A DNA stretch of 64,000 bases from Oscillospiraceae bacterium (GCA_022791315.1 JAAVYW010000008.1:1-64000); one strand, 5' to 3'. Shown: positions 42,591-51,287, counted from the stretch's first letter. Numbers and translations are program-made. Notes: generated by a model not told the origin, from the letters alone.

Positions 42591-43988
42591 GTGTTTACCA
42601 AGATTCGCAGCACTTTTCAAGACAGGGAACTGATGCAGCAGATTGTGCTCTTGGCCTGGCCCACCATCATGGAGCAGGCCCTGCAGACCGTGGTACAGTA
42701 TGCGGACACAGCCCAGGTGGGGGCCATTGGGGCCCAGGCCTCGGCAGCGGTGGGGCTGACAGGGACCATGATGTGGCTCATCAATTCCCCCTTCTTTGCT
42801 ATGGGGATGGGGGTGCTGTCCTGTATTTCCCGGTCGCTGGGGGCCAGGGACCAGGGAACTGCCCAGCGGGCTGCCGTGCAGTCGGTGCTGCTCACCCTGG
42901 TGCTGGGGTTGGGCGTGGGGGCAGTTACCTTGGGGATAAGCCCCTTCCTGCCCGGCTGGCTGGGCGGGGCAGAGGAAATCCGCCGGGATGCGTCCATCTA
43001 TTTTGCCATTGTGTGTATGCCTATGGTTTTTAGGGCCTCCAGCATCATCTTTGGCTCGGTGCTGCGGGCTACCGGCAACATGAAGACCCCCATGCTCAAC
43101 AATACCGTGATGAACATTGCCAATATCACCCTGAATTTCCTTCTCATCAACCCCACCCGTACCATCACCCTGGGGCCGGTGTCTTTCACCATGTGGGGGG
43201 CGGGCTGGGGTGTCACCGGGGCGGCCATTGCCACGGCGCTGGCCTATGTGGCCGGGGGCGTGCTGATGTGGCTGGCAGTCTACCGGGAGCCCTCCCTGCA
43301 TTTGCGGGGGCAAAAGCTGCGGCTGCACCGGGAGGTGATGGGCCGCTGCATCAAAGTGGGCCTGCCCATTGCGGGGGAGCGGGTGATTACCTGTTTGGGC
43401 CAGGTGCTCTTTACGGCGCTGATTGCCCGGCTGGGCACTATTGCCATTGCCGCCCACTCCATCGCCATCACGGCAGAGCAGGCCTTTTATATCCCCGGCT
43501 ACGGGATGCAGGCCGCTGCCGCCACCCTCTCCGGCCACGCGGCAGGGGAGGGGAACGAGAAAAAGCTGATGCAGTGCTCCTCGGCCATCACAGTGATGGC
43601 GGTGGTGCTGATGACAGCCCTTAGTGTGCTGCTCTTTTGCTTCCCCGCGGGGATGATGTCCCTCTTTACCAGAGACGCCCAGGTTATCCAGCTGGGAGCC
43701 CAGGTGCTGCGCATTGTGGCAGTGTCAGAACCCTTCTTTGCCGTGGTGATTATCATCGAGGGGGTTTTCAACGGTGTGGGGGATACCAAGGTACCCTTTG
43801 TCATCTCGGTGGCCTCTATGTGGGGCGTACGGATTCTCTTCACCTTTGTGTGCGTGGCGGTGCTGCACCTAGGGTTGGTTTCGGTGTGGCTGTGTATGGT
43901 GGCCGATAACCTCTGCCGCTGCTTTAGCTTGGGGACGCGGTATCTCCGGGGCGGCTGGAAAAAGGGCCTCTTTGCCGGGAAATCCTGA
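42591..43988 (+). CDS. MATE family efflux transporter
   Basis: Cation-coupled multidrug exporter of 465 residues with twelve predicted transmembrane helices in two repeats. The opening LAWPTIMEQALQTVVQYADTA and the later repeat PIAGERVITCLGQVLFTALIA are typical of the DinF/NorM-like branch. The start is GTG with AGGAGG 7 nt upstream. No dedicated regulator is adjacent. Confidence 0.9.
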   Translation: MFTKIRSTFQDRELMQQIVLLAWPTIMEQALQTVVQYADTAQVGAIGAQASAAVGLTGTMMWLINSPFFAMGMGVLSCISRSLGARDQGTAQRAAVQSVLLTLVLGLGVGAVTLGISPFLPGWLGGAEEIRRDASIYFAIVCMPMVFRASSIIFGSVLRATGNMKTPMLNNTVMNIANITLNFLLINPTRTITLGPVSFTMWGAGWGVTGAAIATALAYVAGGVLMWLAVYREPSLHLRGQKLRLHREVMGRCIKVGLPIAGERVITCLGQVLFTALIARLGTIAIAAHSIAITAEQAFYIPGYGMQAAAATLSGHAAGEGNEKKLMQCSSAITVMAVVLMTALSVLLFCFPAGMMSLFTRDAQVIQLGAQVLRIVAVSEPFFAVVIIIEGVFNGVGDTKVPFVISVASMWGVRILFTFVCVAVLHLGLVSVWLCMVADNLCRCFSLGTRYLRGGWKKGLFAGKS

Positions 43989-44012
43989 CAAGGGGATTTT
44001 GGGCACAAAAAA

Positions 44013-44041
44013 GAAGCGGATACGCATCAGGTATCCGCTTC
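44013..44041 (-). terminator. Inverted repeat with T-run on the minus strand
   Basis: GAAGCGGATAC (44013-44023) pairs with 44031-44041. On the minus strand it is followed by TTTTTT, on the plus strand it is preceded by A6. No minus-strand gene lies to its right, so it may only protect the MATE gene or act on antisense transcription. Confidence 0.5.
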
Positions 44042-44325
44042 CGAAGCAATCAGGGACCGAAACCCCCGTTTTCACCAGCGCGAAGGACAGGCAAATTTGG
44101 TGGGATATGTAGCAAAATGGTGGGAAAAACCAGTGCTAAGACAGAAAAAGGGCAATACTAAGACGCAAGAGTGGGACGATAGCAAAGGCCATGTCTTCGT
44201 ACTTGTGATGATGTGGAGAAAAGCTGTTTCTGCTCTTCCCTACATCCCTATTTTAGCTTTTGCCGCGTTTTCTGTCAAGATGGGGCGCTAAATTTTCACT
44301 AATTGTTAATAAACCTCAATGGTTA

Positions 44326-44353
44326 TTGACTTTTTTCAGTCAAATGGTATAAT
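44326..44353 (+). promoter_or_regulatory. MarR operon promoter with overlapping inverted repeat
   Basis: TTGACT (44326-44331) and TATAAT (44348-44353) are 16 bp apart. The -35 hexamer is the left arm of TTGACT-N6-AGTCAA (44326-44343), so a repressor bound there would block RNA polymerase. Start of transcription would be about 245 nt before the gene. Confidence 0.7.
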
Positions 44354-44397
44354 GGAAATAAAACACGCAGGCGCAGGTTAGTGTCTATTCTGTCACA

Positions 44398-44484
44398 GCC
44401 TACGCATTGCGGCGGTGCAGCGCAAGATAGCCCTGCCGTCTTATGTCGGTTTTCTGCGGTGAAACGGCGGTGCAGGGCATAGGC
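44398..44484 (+). ncRNA. Candidate structured leader RNA of marR operon
   Basis: GCCTA (44398-44402) pairs with TAGGC (44480-44484) and encloses two hairpins. One is TTGCG/CGCAA (44407-44425). The other is GCCCTG/CAGGGC (44430-44478), extended by CCGT/ACGG. The 11-mer CGGCGGTGCAG occurs twice, 55 nt apart, once in each hairpin. I recognise no known riboswitch. The 616-bp gap 43989-44604 contains no credible gene. Confidence 0.4.
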
Positions 44485-44501
44485 AGACGGATGATACAAT
44501 A

Positions 44502-44519
44502 GTACAACAAAATTTGTAC
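44502..44519 (+). promoter_or_regulatory. Second palindrome upstream of marR
   Basis: GTACAA-N6-TTGTAC (44502-44519) is the kind of site MarR proteins bind. It lies within the leader, 85 bp before the start codon. Confidence 0.45.
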
Positions 44520-44604
44520 GGCACTTTTTCTGTTTCGATTGCATGAGGGGCAGAGGGAAACCAGCGGGCGGAGGCGGCTCCGTACCGGAAAAGAGGGGTT
44601 TTGT

Positions 44605-45051
44605 ATGACAGAGGAAAACCGGCGGTCCGAGGCCATCAAGGCGGTTTTGGGGCTCTATCCCATTTTTCGCAAGTACCTGATTCCATCGGTGGAGACGAAC
44701 AAGCTGCCGGTGACAAAGACCGCGCTGCGGGTTTTGATGTCGTTGAGCGATTTGCACCCTGTCACCATGTCCCGCCTGGCGGAGGAGACGGCGATTTCCC
44801 CTCAGCAGCTCTCCAAAATTATCACCGAGCTGGAGGCCGAGGGCTATGTGGAGCGGGTGAACGACCGGGAGCACCGCCGCTTGGTATGGGCTGGGCTGAC
44901 GGAAAAGGGCCAAGTCCTGGTGGACGGCCATCGGGAACAGATAGACGCCTCCTTTTTGGAGCGCTTTGCCCTCTTCAGCGACGAGGAGCTACAGCAGATT
45001 ATCGATTCCTGCCACACGGTGAAGGGATTGGTGAGCAAGCTGCCCCGGTAG
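44605..45051 (+). CDS. MarR-family transcriptional regulator
   Basis: Protein of 148 residues with the MarR winged helix. Visible are MSRLAEETAISPQQLSKIITELE (recognition helix region, about 55-77) and the wing VERVNDREHRRLVWAGLTEKG. The ATG at 44605 has GAGGGG 6 nt upstream. It is the first gene of an operon with a GNAT acetyltransferase 34 bp downstream. Two inverted repeats in its long upstream region suggest autoregulation. Confidence 0.9.
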   Translation: MTEENRRSEAIKAVLGLYPIFRKYLIPSVETNKLPVTKTALRVLMSLSDLHPVTMSRLAEETAISPQQLSKIITELEAEGYVERVNDREHRRLVWAGLTEKGQVLVDGHREQIDASFLERFALFSDEELQQIIDSCHTVKGLVSKLPR

Positions 45052-45085
45052 CAAGAGTGCCTTGCCCAGGGAGAGGTGCTAGGTT

Positions 45086-45853
45086 ATGTTTGAGCAATAT
45101 ATGGACTCTGTCAGGCGGGAGGAGATAGCGTACCCCAAGCTCTTTGCCTCCTATGCAGAGAGGGAGTATGGGATTTTATACTACATGGAGGACAACAGGG
45201 ATTCCTATGACGGGAACCACGGTTGCCTCTATCCGGAAAAAATCCAGGACCTGGGTACGGTTTTGGAGGATATCACGGCTTTTTACCGGGCGCTGGGCAG
45301 GCGTGCGCTGCTCTACCACCCTTTTGAGAAGGACTATTTCCGCCGCCATGAGGGGGTTTTGCAGGCTCACGGCTATACCTATACCCCCGAAGAGCCCCAT
45401 CGGGTGATGCTTTTGACAGGGGAAAACCGTATCCACACGGAAAAGCGGCTGGACATCCGCGTGTTAAACGGCTGGGACCAGCGGGTGGCGGAGGACATCC
45501 TCCTCCCCAGCGGCGAGCCCTGGGAAGTGGAGGTCACCAAGCGCAGGGCGGAGCAGGAGGGGGCCTATCTCTTTGTGGGTTGCCTGGGAGAGAAGGCAGT
45601 GGCCTACACCGACATCCACCTCTCCCGGCAGGGGGACAACACCCGCTTTGACTACATTGTCACGGCCGAGGAGCAGCGGGGAAAGGGCTTTGCCAGCGAG
45701 CTGCTGGGCTTTGTGGTGGAATACTGCAAGGAGAACCGCTTCCCCCTGTGCTGGCAGTGGGCCGGGCCCTCGGAGCACATCTGCTATGAGGCGGGCTTCC
45801 GGGAGGCCTTTTCCATCGAGGCGGGCTACGCTGCCGGGCCGCAGGTGGGATGA
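45086..45853 (+). CDS. GNAT family N-acetyltransferase
   Basis: Acetyl-CoA-dependent acyltransferase of 255 residues. The conserved GNAT core lies in the C-terminal half. The acetyl-CoA loop is EEQRGKGFASELLGFVVEYC (about 193-212), followed by GPSEHICYEAGFREAF. The N-terminal 120 residues are a second, divergent domain. The substrate is unknown. The stop codon overlaps the ATG of the following broken gene (TGATG). Confidence 0.82.
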   Translation: MFEQYMDSVRREEIAYPKLFASYAEREYGILYYMEDNRDSYDGNHGCLYPEKIQDLGTVLEDITAFYRALGRRALLYHPFEKDYFRRHEGVLQAHGYTYTPEEPHRVMLLTGENRIHTEKRLDIRVLNGWDQRVAEDILLPSGEPWEVEVTKRRAEQEGAYLFVGCLGEKAVAYTDIHLSRQGDNTRFDYIVTAEEQRGKGFASELLGFVVEYCKENRFPLCWQWAGPSEHICYEAGFREAFSIEAGYAAGPQVG

Positions 45854-46236
45854 TGGGGAAAAAGCGTTTCTGATTGCTACAGGAATCCTGTTGGCGGGCC
45901 TGCTGGGCTTTGCGGCAAACTTCTTTCTCATCGGGGAGCCGGTAGGCGGGGAGCAGCTCTGCTGCACCGTCTCCCAGGGGGCCCCAACCTGGAGACGCAG
46001 GTGGGAGACGCAGAATCCGGCATGGCCCTCCGGGGCTGGAAACGGCGGCAGGAGGGAAAAACCCTGTACATCACGGCCCGCAAAGTGCCGGTGTCGCCCT
46101 CCTTCCGGGAGGGGGCCGCAGCATTATCCTGGGCGGGGAGCTGTTTGATAGGGTGCTGGTGGGGGCGGGGTGGTTTGGGAGAGGCCCTAGCCGCCGGATG
46201 CGCCAACCCCGCTTGGGGAAGGAGGGCCGTGAATAA
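45853..46236 (+). pseudogene. Broken gene for a small exported protein
   Basis: The coding signal moves through several frames. It begins MGKK, then after a missing A in the A5 run continues FLIATGILLAGLLGFAANFF, a signal anchor. It resumes in another frame as PNLETQVGDAESGMALRGWK, then KTLYITARKVPVSP, and ends in a third frame SIILGGELFDRVLVGAG. Three 1-nt-type slips explain this. The intact form would be a membrane-anchored protein of about 125 residues with the AMALRGWK..LYISARKV pattern of an uncharacterised clostridial family. Confidence 0.6.
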
Positions 46237-46260
46237 AGCGGCTCACCGCGCCAAAAAGAT

Positions 46261-46312
46261 GGCACCAGCGCGCAGTTTGCGTGCGTGCCAAAGGCCAACG
46301 TGCGTTGGTCTC
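46261..46312 (+). repeat. Short multi-hairpin element R5
   Basis: GCGCGCA (46268-46274) pairs with TGCGTGC (46278-46284) around loop GTT with one G-T pair. GGCCAAC (46293-46299) pairs with GTTGGTC (46304-46310) around GTGC, matching the module in R1 and R3. It lies between the broken gene and the nucleoside hydrolase terminator. Confidence 0.5.
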
Positions 46313-46373
46313 CGAAGGGGCGGGAACCTCAAAAAGAGAAAAAATACGCAGGGCACATGCCTAAGCGAAAAAG

Positions 46374-46408
46374 AACCCCCGGGGGGCCACCCGCCTTCCC
46401 GGGGGATT
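46374..46408 (-). terminator. Terminator of nucleoside hydrolase operon
   Basis: A stem of about 10 bp with one bulge (46374-46383 with 46398-46408) is followed on the minus strand by CTTTTTC. Confidence 0.75.
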
Positions 46409-46412
46409 GTGC

Positions 46413-47336
46413 TTAGTTTTGCAGCAGGCGGAACAGCTGGTCGAAGACCGCGTCCCGGTTGATGTAATCCACGTATTTCATCAGGTGGCGGGTATTTGAG
46501 AAGCTATAGGTGCCGTCGTAGGTGATATAGGGGGCGTGGACCAGGGAATCCCGCATGGTGTGTTCCCCGCCCAGCAGCCAGGCAATGGTGGAGACATCCC
46601 AAATCACCCGGCTCCAGCAGCGGCCCATCTTGTCCAGCTTGGCCTCGGCACAGGTGATGTCGTAGAGATAGGTGCCGATGGGGCTCTTGCCCTTTAGCTG
46701 CTCCCGCAGCTCGGGCTCGGTGGTAGCCAGATGCGTCACCACCCCCATACAGGGCAGCTGCACCAGGGCCACGCCGCTGTCAAAGAGCACGCGGGCAGCG
46801 GCTACGTCCTGGAACAGGTTGAATTCACGGGTATCAGGCCAGAAATGGGCGTTGCCCCCCAGCCACACCACCACCAGCTTTTCGGCAATCTCCGGCGCCA
46901 TGAGAAGCGCCGAGGACACATTGGTAATCGCGCCGATGGCCGCCACATAGAGCTGCTCCCCTTGGGGCAGCGCGCGGGCCAGCTCCACCAGGTGCTCTGC
47001 CGCAGGGGAGGGCCGAGGGGTGTCCTCGTCCTCTAAGTAACCCTGGCTGCCCGCATAGACCAGGGGATTTAAGTCCTCCCGGCCTAAGAGGGAGAGCACC
47101 TTGAAAATCTCCTGGTAGCTCTTCTCCATGCCCTCCTTGGGATTGGCGGCGTGCTGGTTGCAGAAGGGGGCAGCGTGGATGCCCAGGATGGGCAGGCCGC
47201 TGCGCACCAGATAGGCCAGGGCGTATTGGTCGTCGATTTCGTTATAGGTGTCGGTGTCCAGCACCACCTTCACCGGGCCGGTGGGGCGGCGCAGGCGGGC
47301 AGCCAGGGCGGCGTTGTCGGGAACAGAAAATTTCAT
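46413..47336 (-). CDS. Nucleoside hydrolase (inosine-uridine type)
   Basis: Cleaves the N-glycosidic bond of ribonucleosides for base and ribose salvage. The N-terminal calcium-binding motif DTDTYNEIDDQYAL replaces the usual DTDPGxDDAxA pattern but keeps the Asp ligands. VAAIGAITNVSSAL and WLGGNAHFWPDTREFNLFQD are further family features. The 307-residue length is usual. GAGGAGG lies 9 nt before the ATG at 47336. It is 13 bp downstream of a GNAT gene and shares its transcript. Confidence 0.86.
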   Translation of the reverse strand: MKFSVPDNAALAARLRRPTGPVKVVLDTDTYNEIDDQYALAYLVRSGLPILGIHAAPFCNQHAANPKEGMEKSYQEIFKVLSLLGREDLNPLVYAGSQGYLEDEDTPRPSPAAEHLVELARALPQGEQLYVAAIGAITNVSSALLMAPEIAEKLVVVWLGGNAHFWPDTREFNLFQDVAAARVLFDSGVALVQLPCMGVVTHLATTEPELREQLKGKSPIGTYLYDITCAEAKLDKMGRCWSRVIWDVSTIAWLLGGEHTMRDSLVHAPYITYDGTYSFSNTRHLMKYVDYINRDAVFDQLFRLLQN

Positions 47337-47349
47337 AGTGGGTTCCTCC

Positions 47350-48240
47350 TCAGTCTTTGGGTTGCCGCAAATCCTTTGTCCAGAAGGTGAAGGGGATGGT
47401 GGGGACAAAGCCGATGCGGGTGTAGAATTCATTGCCGCCGCCGGTCATGTGGGTGGCGCCCAGGGGCTGGGTGCGGCGGTAAATCTCCGAGAGGGCGGCA
47501 GAGGCCAGGCCCATATGCCGGTATTCCGGCACGGTGCACAGGGGCTCCATATAGGCCAGCTTGTTCTCCGGCACCCACCAGAGGCCGGCGTAGCACACGT
47601 ATTCCCCCGCCTCGTTTTCGATGGCCACCGCGTATTGGCCGGTGTAGTGGGGGGCCTGCTCCAGGTGCAGGCCGGGCTCGATGTCGCCGTCCCAGGGGCC
47701 TTCGGTGGTCTCGTGGTCGAAGCCCTTCCAGCAGCAGAGCAGGGTCTTTGCCACGTCCAGCTTGCCCGGCTCCACAAAGCGGAAGCCGGGAGGCAGGGGA
47801 TAGTCCAAGGGTTTGTCGTATTGATAGTTGTTGCTCACATAGCCGCCGGTTTTGTAAAAGCCTGCGGCTTCGGCAGCCTGGATAAGGGCCTGCTGGGACT
47901 CAAAGAGCACCAGGTGGGCCTCGTTATCCCGGTGGGGCATGGAAGTGAGGGCGTAGTCAATCATCTCCGGAGCCAGGAACTCATAGCCGGGTCGGAGGCT
48001 GAAATAGGTATCGGCGACCGGGTTTTCGTAAAAGACAAGGGCCACAATGCGGCCGTCCTGCTCCCAGATGCGGAAACGGTGGGTGTAGGACTTGTCCATC
48101 CAACTGGAGGAGAGGGCATATTCCAGGAAGGGGGCAGCCACGCCGCCGCGCCAGTCCTGCTGGTATACCTCGGTCATAAATTGGTAGACGGCCATGTGGT
48201 CGGCCAGGATACGGTATTGCCGGTGGGTCACAGGGTTCAC
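47350..48240 (-). CDS. GNAT family N-acetyltransferase
   Basis: Protein of 296 residues with a tandem GNAT layout. The C-terminal copy contains the acetyl-CoA site VPEYRHMGLASAALSEIYRR and the following GGGNEFYTRIGF. The N-terminal copy (about 1-140) is degenerate. The start is GTG with AGGAAGG upstream. It is the first gene of the operon with the nucleoside hydrolase. The substrate is unknown. Confidence 0.82.
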   Translation of the reverse strand: MNPVTHRQYRILADHMAVYQFMTEVYQQDWRGGVAAPFLEYALSSSWMDKSYTHRFRIWEQDGRIVALVFYENPVADTYFSLRPGYEFLAPEMIDYALTSMPHRDNEAHLVLFESQQALIQAAEAAGFYKTGGYVSNNYQYDKPLDYPLPPGFRFVEPGKLDVAKTLLCCWKGFDHETTEGPWDGDIEPGLHLEQAPHYTGQYAVAIENEAGEYVCYAGLWWVPENKLAYMEPLCTVPEYRHMGLASAALSEIYRRTQPLGATHMTGGGNEFYTRIGFVPTIPFTFWTKDLRQPKD

Positions 48241-48411
48241 AACAATCAGTCCTTCCTCTGGGTGTGGATAAGGTGAGAGACGGATAATAAAAACTGCTTT
48301 TTGGCTTTCTCCTTTCTCGCACGGGAAAAGACTCCCTGGGACCCTGTATTCATCCCCATTCTATCCCTTTTTCTGGGAAAGCGCAAGGGGGCTGTCCACA
48401 ATTTTGGGGGT

Positions 48412-49179
48412 TCAGACCGGCGCTTTTTTCAGCTCCAGGAAGCTGTAGATTCCCAAAATGACGTAGACAGGTACAATAATAGATAAGGTTAAATCGGCAT
48501 ACCCATTTACACTGGAAAAGCAATAGGGCACGGCGCAGACATTAATCAGGAAATGAACGATAATGGGCAGCCACAGGTTGTTAGTCTTTTGATATATCAT
48601 TCCGAAGAACATGCCCATCCCCACAGTCCAGACAACCTTGCCGGCTATGACAAGCGGCGGCTGGCCAAGCACGCCAAAAATATGGCCCGCCCCGAAGATG
48701 GCGGCTGATAGTATGACTGCAATCAAGGCGCTGTTTTGGCTTTTTAAAAACATCTTTTTTATCAGGTTCAGCAAAAGGCCGCGCACATAGAGCTCCTCGA
48801 TGACTGCGACACCGATATAATACACGACACCTTCAACAAGCACTTTGGCAAGGGACGGCTGACGGTCAAAAGGGGATAACCCCACATAAAAGGCGGCAAA
48901 GCCTGCTATCGCGGCCAACGCCCCGATGCCCCCGTATCTTTTGAGCCCTTCTGCCAAGCCCTCTTTCCGAAATCCCAGCTTCCATTGGGGACAGAACACG
49001 CTTAAAAACAAAAAAGCCATTGCCCCGATAATCAGGAAATTGACCATCAGGGTAAAATAAATGGGGTCGATGTCTGCAATGGAAAGGCTGACGAAAAATA
49101 CACTTGGAATACCCGTTATCTCCATAAAGGCAATCACAAAAGTCAAAACCGCGATAGAAATGAGTTCCCGTTTCTTCAT
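48412..49179 (-). CDS. CPBP family intramembrane metalloprotease
   Basis: Membrane protein of 255 residues with about seven hydrophobic segments. The Abi/CPBP motifs are EELYVRG (Glu-Glu and Arg, about 124-130), FGAGHIFG (His) and the final IVHFLINV (His and Asn). Members process prenylated or signal peptides and often protect against bacteriocins. GC content is a little lower than in neighbours. GGAGG lies 9 nt before the ATG. The 171-bp gap downstream shows nothing recognisable. Confidence 0.85.
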   Translation of the reverse strand: MKKRELISIAVLTFVIAFMEITGIPSVFFVSLSIADIDPIYFTLMVNFLIIGAMAFLFLSVFCPQWKLGFRKEGLAEGLKRYGGIGALAAIAGFAAFYVGLSPFDRQPSLAKVLVEGVVYYIGVAVIEELYVRGLLLNLIKKMFLKSQNSALIAVILSAAIFGAGHIFGVLGQPPLVIAGKVVWTVGMGMFFGMIYQKTNNLWLPIIVHFLINVCAVPYCFSSVNGYADLTLSIIVPVYVILGIYSFLELKKAPV

Positions 49180-49272
49180 AACATGACCTCCGGGTTCTTG
49201 GAAAAGTTCCCATGCTTGTCTTACTACATTTGATTTTCAGGATAAGGGCTGGGGGAAGGCTCTCTGTCTCCC

Positions 49273-49301
49273 TTGACGGATGCGGGGGAAGGTGCTAAGA
49301 T
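49273..49301 (+). promoter_or_regulatory. Promoter of adenylyltransferase-like gene
   Basis: TTGACG (49273-49278) and TAAGAT (49296-49301) are 17 bp apart, 24 bp before the ATG. Confidence 0.65.
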
Positions 49302-49325
49302 GGGAAAAACAAAGGGGGAAACCGT

Positions 49326-50174
49326 ATGCGGAGTACAGGGGAAATGATGGCGCTGCTGCTGGGCTTTGCCCAGGGGCAGGAGGATATTCGCCTGGTGGGG
49401 ATGGAGGGCTCCCGCACCAACGGGAACATCCCGCAGGACAGCTTCCAGGACTATGACGTGACCTATTTTGTCCGGGACATGGCGGCTTTTACAGGGGACG
49501 ACAGCTGGCTTGCCGCCTTTGGCACGCCCCTGATTGTGCAGAAGCCGGAGGACATGGAGCTCTTCCCGCCGGAGGAGGCGGGCTACTCCTACCTGATGCT
49601 CTTGGATGACTACGTGAAAATCGACCTGACCCTGCTGCCCTTAGACGCCCTGGAAGACTATTTGAACGCGGACAGCCTGCGCACTGTGCTGCTGGACAAG
49701 GACGGGCGGGTGGGATGCCCGGTGACACCCTCTGACCGGGACTACTGGGTAAAGCGCCCCAGCCCCCGCTGCCTGGACGACTGCTGCAACGAGTTCTGGA
49801 TGTTAAGCACCTACGTGGTGAAGGGGATTTGCCGGGACGAGCTGCTCTTTGCCATCGACCATCTGCATCTGATGCGAAGCGAGTTGCTGCGGATGCTGGC
49901 TTGGCAGGTGGGGGAGGAGCGGGGCTACGGCTTTAGCGTGGGGAAGAACTACAAATTTTTGTGCCGCTACCTGCCCCCGCAGGTGTGGGAGGCGCTGCTC
50001 TCCACTTACCGGGAGGACTCCGCCTGGGCGCTGTGGCAGGCACTCTCCACTTGCCGCAGGCTCTTTGGGCAGGCTTCCCGGCAGATGGCTCGGGCCCTGG
50101 GCTGCCCCTATCCCGGCTATGAGGAGCGGGTGGGAAAATATCTGGACGAGATGCGGGAACAGTATGGGCAGTAG
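49326..50174 (+). CDS. Aminoglycoside 6-adenylyltransferase-like protein (ANT(6)/AadK family)
   Basis: Nucleotidyltransferase-fold protein of 282 residues. The N-terminal part has MEGSRTNGN and DYDVTYFV, the GS and Asp-X-Asp residues of the catalytic site. The middle has DDYVKIDLTLLP and the end RWLG-type helices seen in AadE and AadK. The family inactivates streptomycin by AMP transfer. Activity of this chromosomal copy is unproven, and no mobile element flanks it. Confidence 0.85.
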   Translation: MRSTGEMMALLLGFAQGQEDIRLVGMEGSRTNGNIPQDSFQDYDVTYFVRDMAAFTGDDSWLAAFGTPLIVQKPEDMELFPPEEAGYSYLMLLDDYVKIDLTLLPLDALEDYLNADSLRTVLLDKDGRVGCPVTPSDRDYWVKRPSPRCLDDCCNEFWMLSTYVVKGICRDELLFAIDHLHLMRSELLRMLAWQVGEERGYGFSVGKNYKFLCRYLPPQVWEALLSTYREDSAWALWQALSTCRRLFGQASRQMARALGCPYPGYEERVGKYLDEMREQYGQ

Positions 50175-50214
50175 CAAGCATCCCCGCCCTTTGGAGAGGG
50201 GCGGGGGTGCTTGC
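50174..50214. terminator. Bidirectional hairpin between convergent genes
   Basis: GCAAGCATCCCCGCCC (50174-50189) pairs with 50199-50214 over 16 bp with one G-T pair, right at the adenylyltransferase stop codon. Confidence 0.7.
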
Positions 50215-50219
50215 CGCTC

Positions 50220-51287
50220 TTATTCCTCTGCGGTAATCACAAAATCGCTGTGCTCCGGGATATGGAAGGCGGCGAAATAGCGCTCCTCCATGGGAATCCA
50301 GCGGGTGATGAAATTCTGGAGCATCTCCGGGCCGTTGCGGCGCAGGATGCGGGCCTGCTGGAGTGCCGGGGAGGCCTGCAAAAACACCTTGATGTCGTAG
50401 GGCCTGCCGAACTTGGGGTGGTAGGAATAGGAGCCCTCCACCACTGTGAGGGGGGCAGGGGGAAGGGTGACAGTTTCCCGCAGGGCCATCACGGAGCAGT
50501 CGAAGGGGCGGTAGGTGATAGGCGCGCCAGCCTGCAGGGCGGGGAGGATTTCCTCCTGGAACCGGTCATAGTCGATGTTGCCGCCGGGCTCGGCCAGGCG
50601 CGCTTCGGTGCGCAGGGGGAGGGGGAGGAAGAAATCGTCCATGGGCACCACGCGGCAGGGGAAGAGCTCCCCCAGCATGGCGGCCAGGGTGCTTTTTCCC
50701 GAGCCGCAGTTCCCGTCGATACCCACCCGCAGGGGCTTCCCCGTTGCCAGCCCCTGGGCGATGGCGCAGAAGAGGGGGAAGAAGGGGGCGTAGGCCTGGC
50801 GGATGACCCGGTAGGCGGGGCGATAGGCCTCCCGATAGGCTGGGCTGTGGCTCACAGGGGGGCAGCCCTGGGCGCGGTAGCCCGCCAGATAGTCTGCCAG
50901 CGCTTCGGGGGAAACGGGGAGCAGGCCCTCCTTGCAGAGGGTGGTAAGGGTCTCCAGCTTCTCCTCAAAGGCGGGCAGGGAGCCCTTGACACTGGCGGCA
51001 CTGGCGACAAAGAGCTGGTTCAGCACCTCCAGGGCCTGGGGTGAGGAGGTGAGAGGTGAGAGGTGGGCCCGGCAGATGCCGCCGCCGATGTCCTCAAAAG
51101 GGGGAGAGACTGAGGGGCCGGACAGGGAAGCAGCCTCCTCCTGTAAAAAGAGAAGGCTGCCCGCTCTGTCCGCCACCAGGTGCCCGCCGCCAAATTCGCT
51201 TTGGTAGGCCAGCTTCACCATGTCCTGCGCCTGCATCTTCGGATAGCGGGCGGCATGGGTGAGAAGGATGTCACGGAACTGTTTCAT
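50220..51287 (-). CDS. Uridine-kinase-like P-loop protein with extra N-terminal domain
   Basis: Protein of 355 residues. The C-terminal half is a uridine kinase/phosphoribulokinase-type NTPase with Walker A DGNCGSGKST (191-200), MDDFFLP (the acceptor-site Asp-Asp), NIDYDRF and EGSYSYHP. The first 180 residues form a helical domain I do not recognise (starting FRDILLTHAARYPKMQAQDM with FGGGHLV). The ATG at 51287 has a weak AGG. It lies 62 bp downstream of an ECF S component, suggesting it may phosphorylate the imported vitamin or nucleoside. Confidence 0.72.
   Translation of the reverse strand: MKQFRDILLTHAARYPKMQAQDMVKLAYQSEFGGGHLVADRAGSLLFLQEEAASLSGPSVSPPFEDIGGGICRAHLSPLTSSPQALEVLNQLFVASAASVKGSLPAFEEKLETLTTLCKEGLLPVSPEALADYLAGYRAQGCPPVSHSPAYREAYRPAYRVIRQAYAPFFPLFCAIAQGLATGKPLRVGIDGNCGSGKSTLAAMLGELFPCRVVPMDDFFLPLPLRTEARLAEPGGNIDYDRFQEEILPALQAGAPITYRPFDCSVMALRETVTLPPAPLTVVEGSYSYHPKFGRPYDIKVFLQASPALQQARILRRNGPEMLQNFITRWIPMEERYFAAFHIPEHSDFVITAEE

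Noticed and set aside
44097..44291. 64-codon open frame downstream of the MATE gene
   Set aside because: No ribosome-binding site, no recognisable domain, and composition unlike the neighbouring genes.
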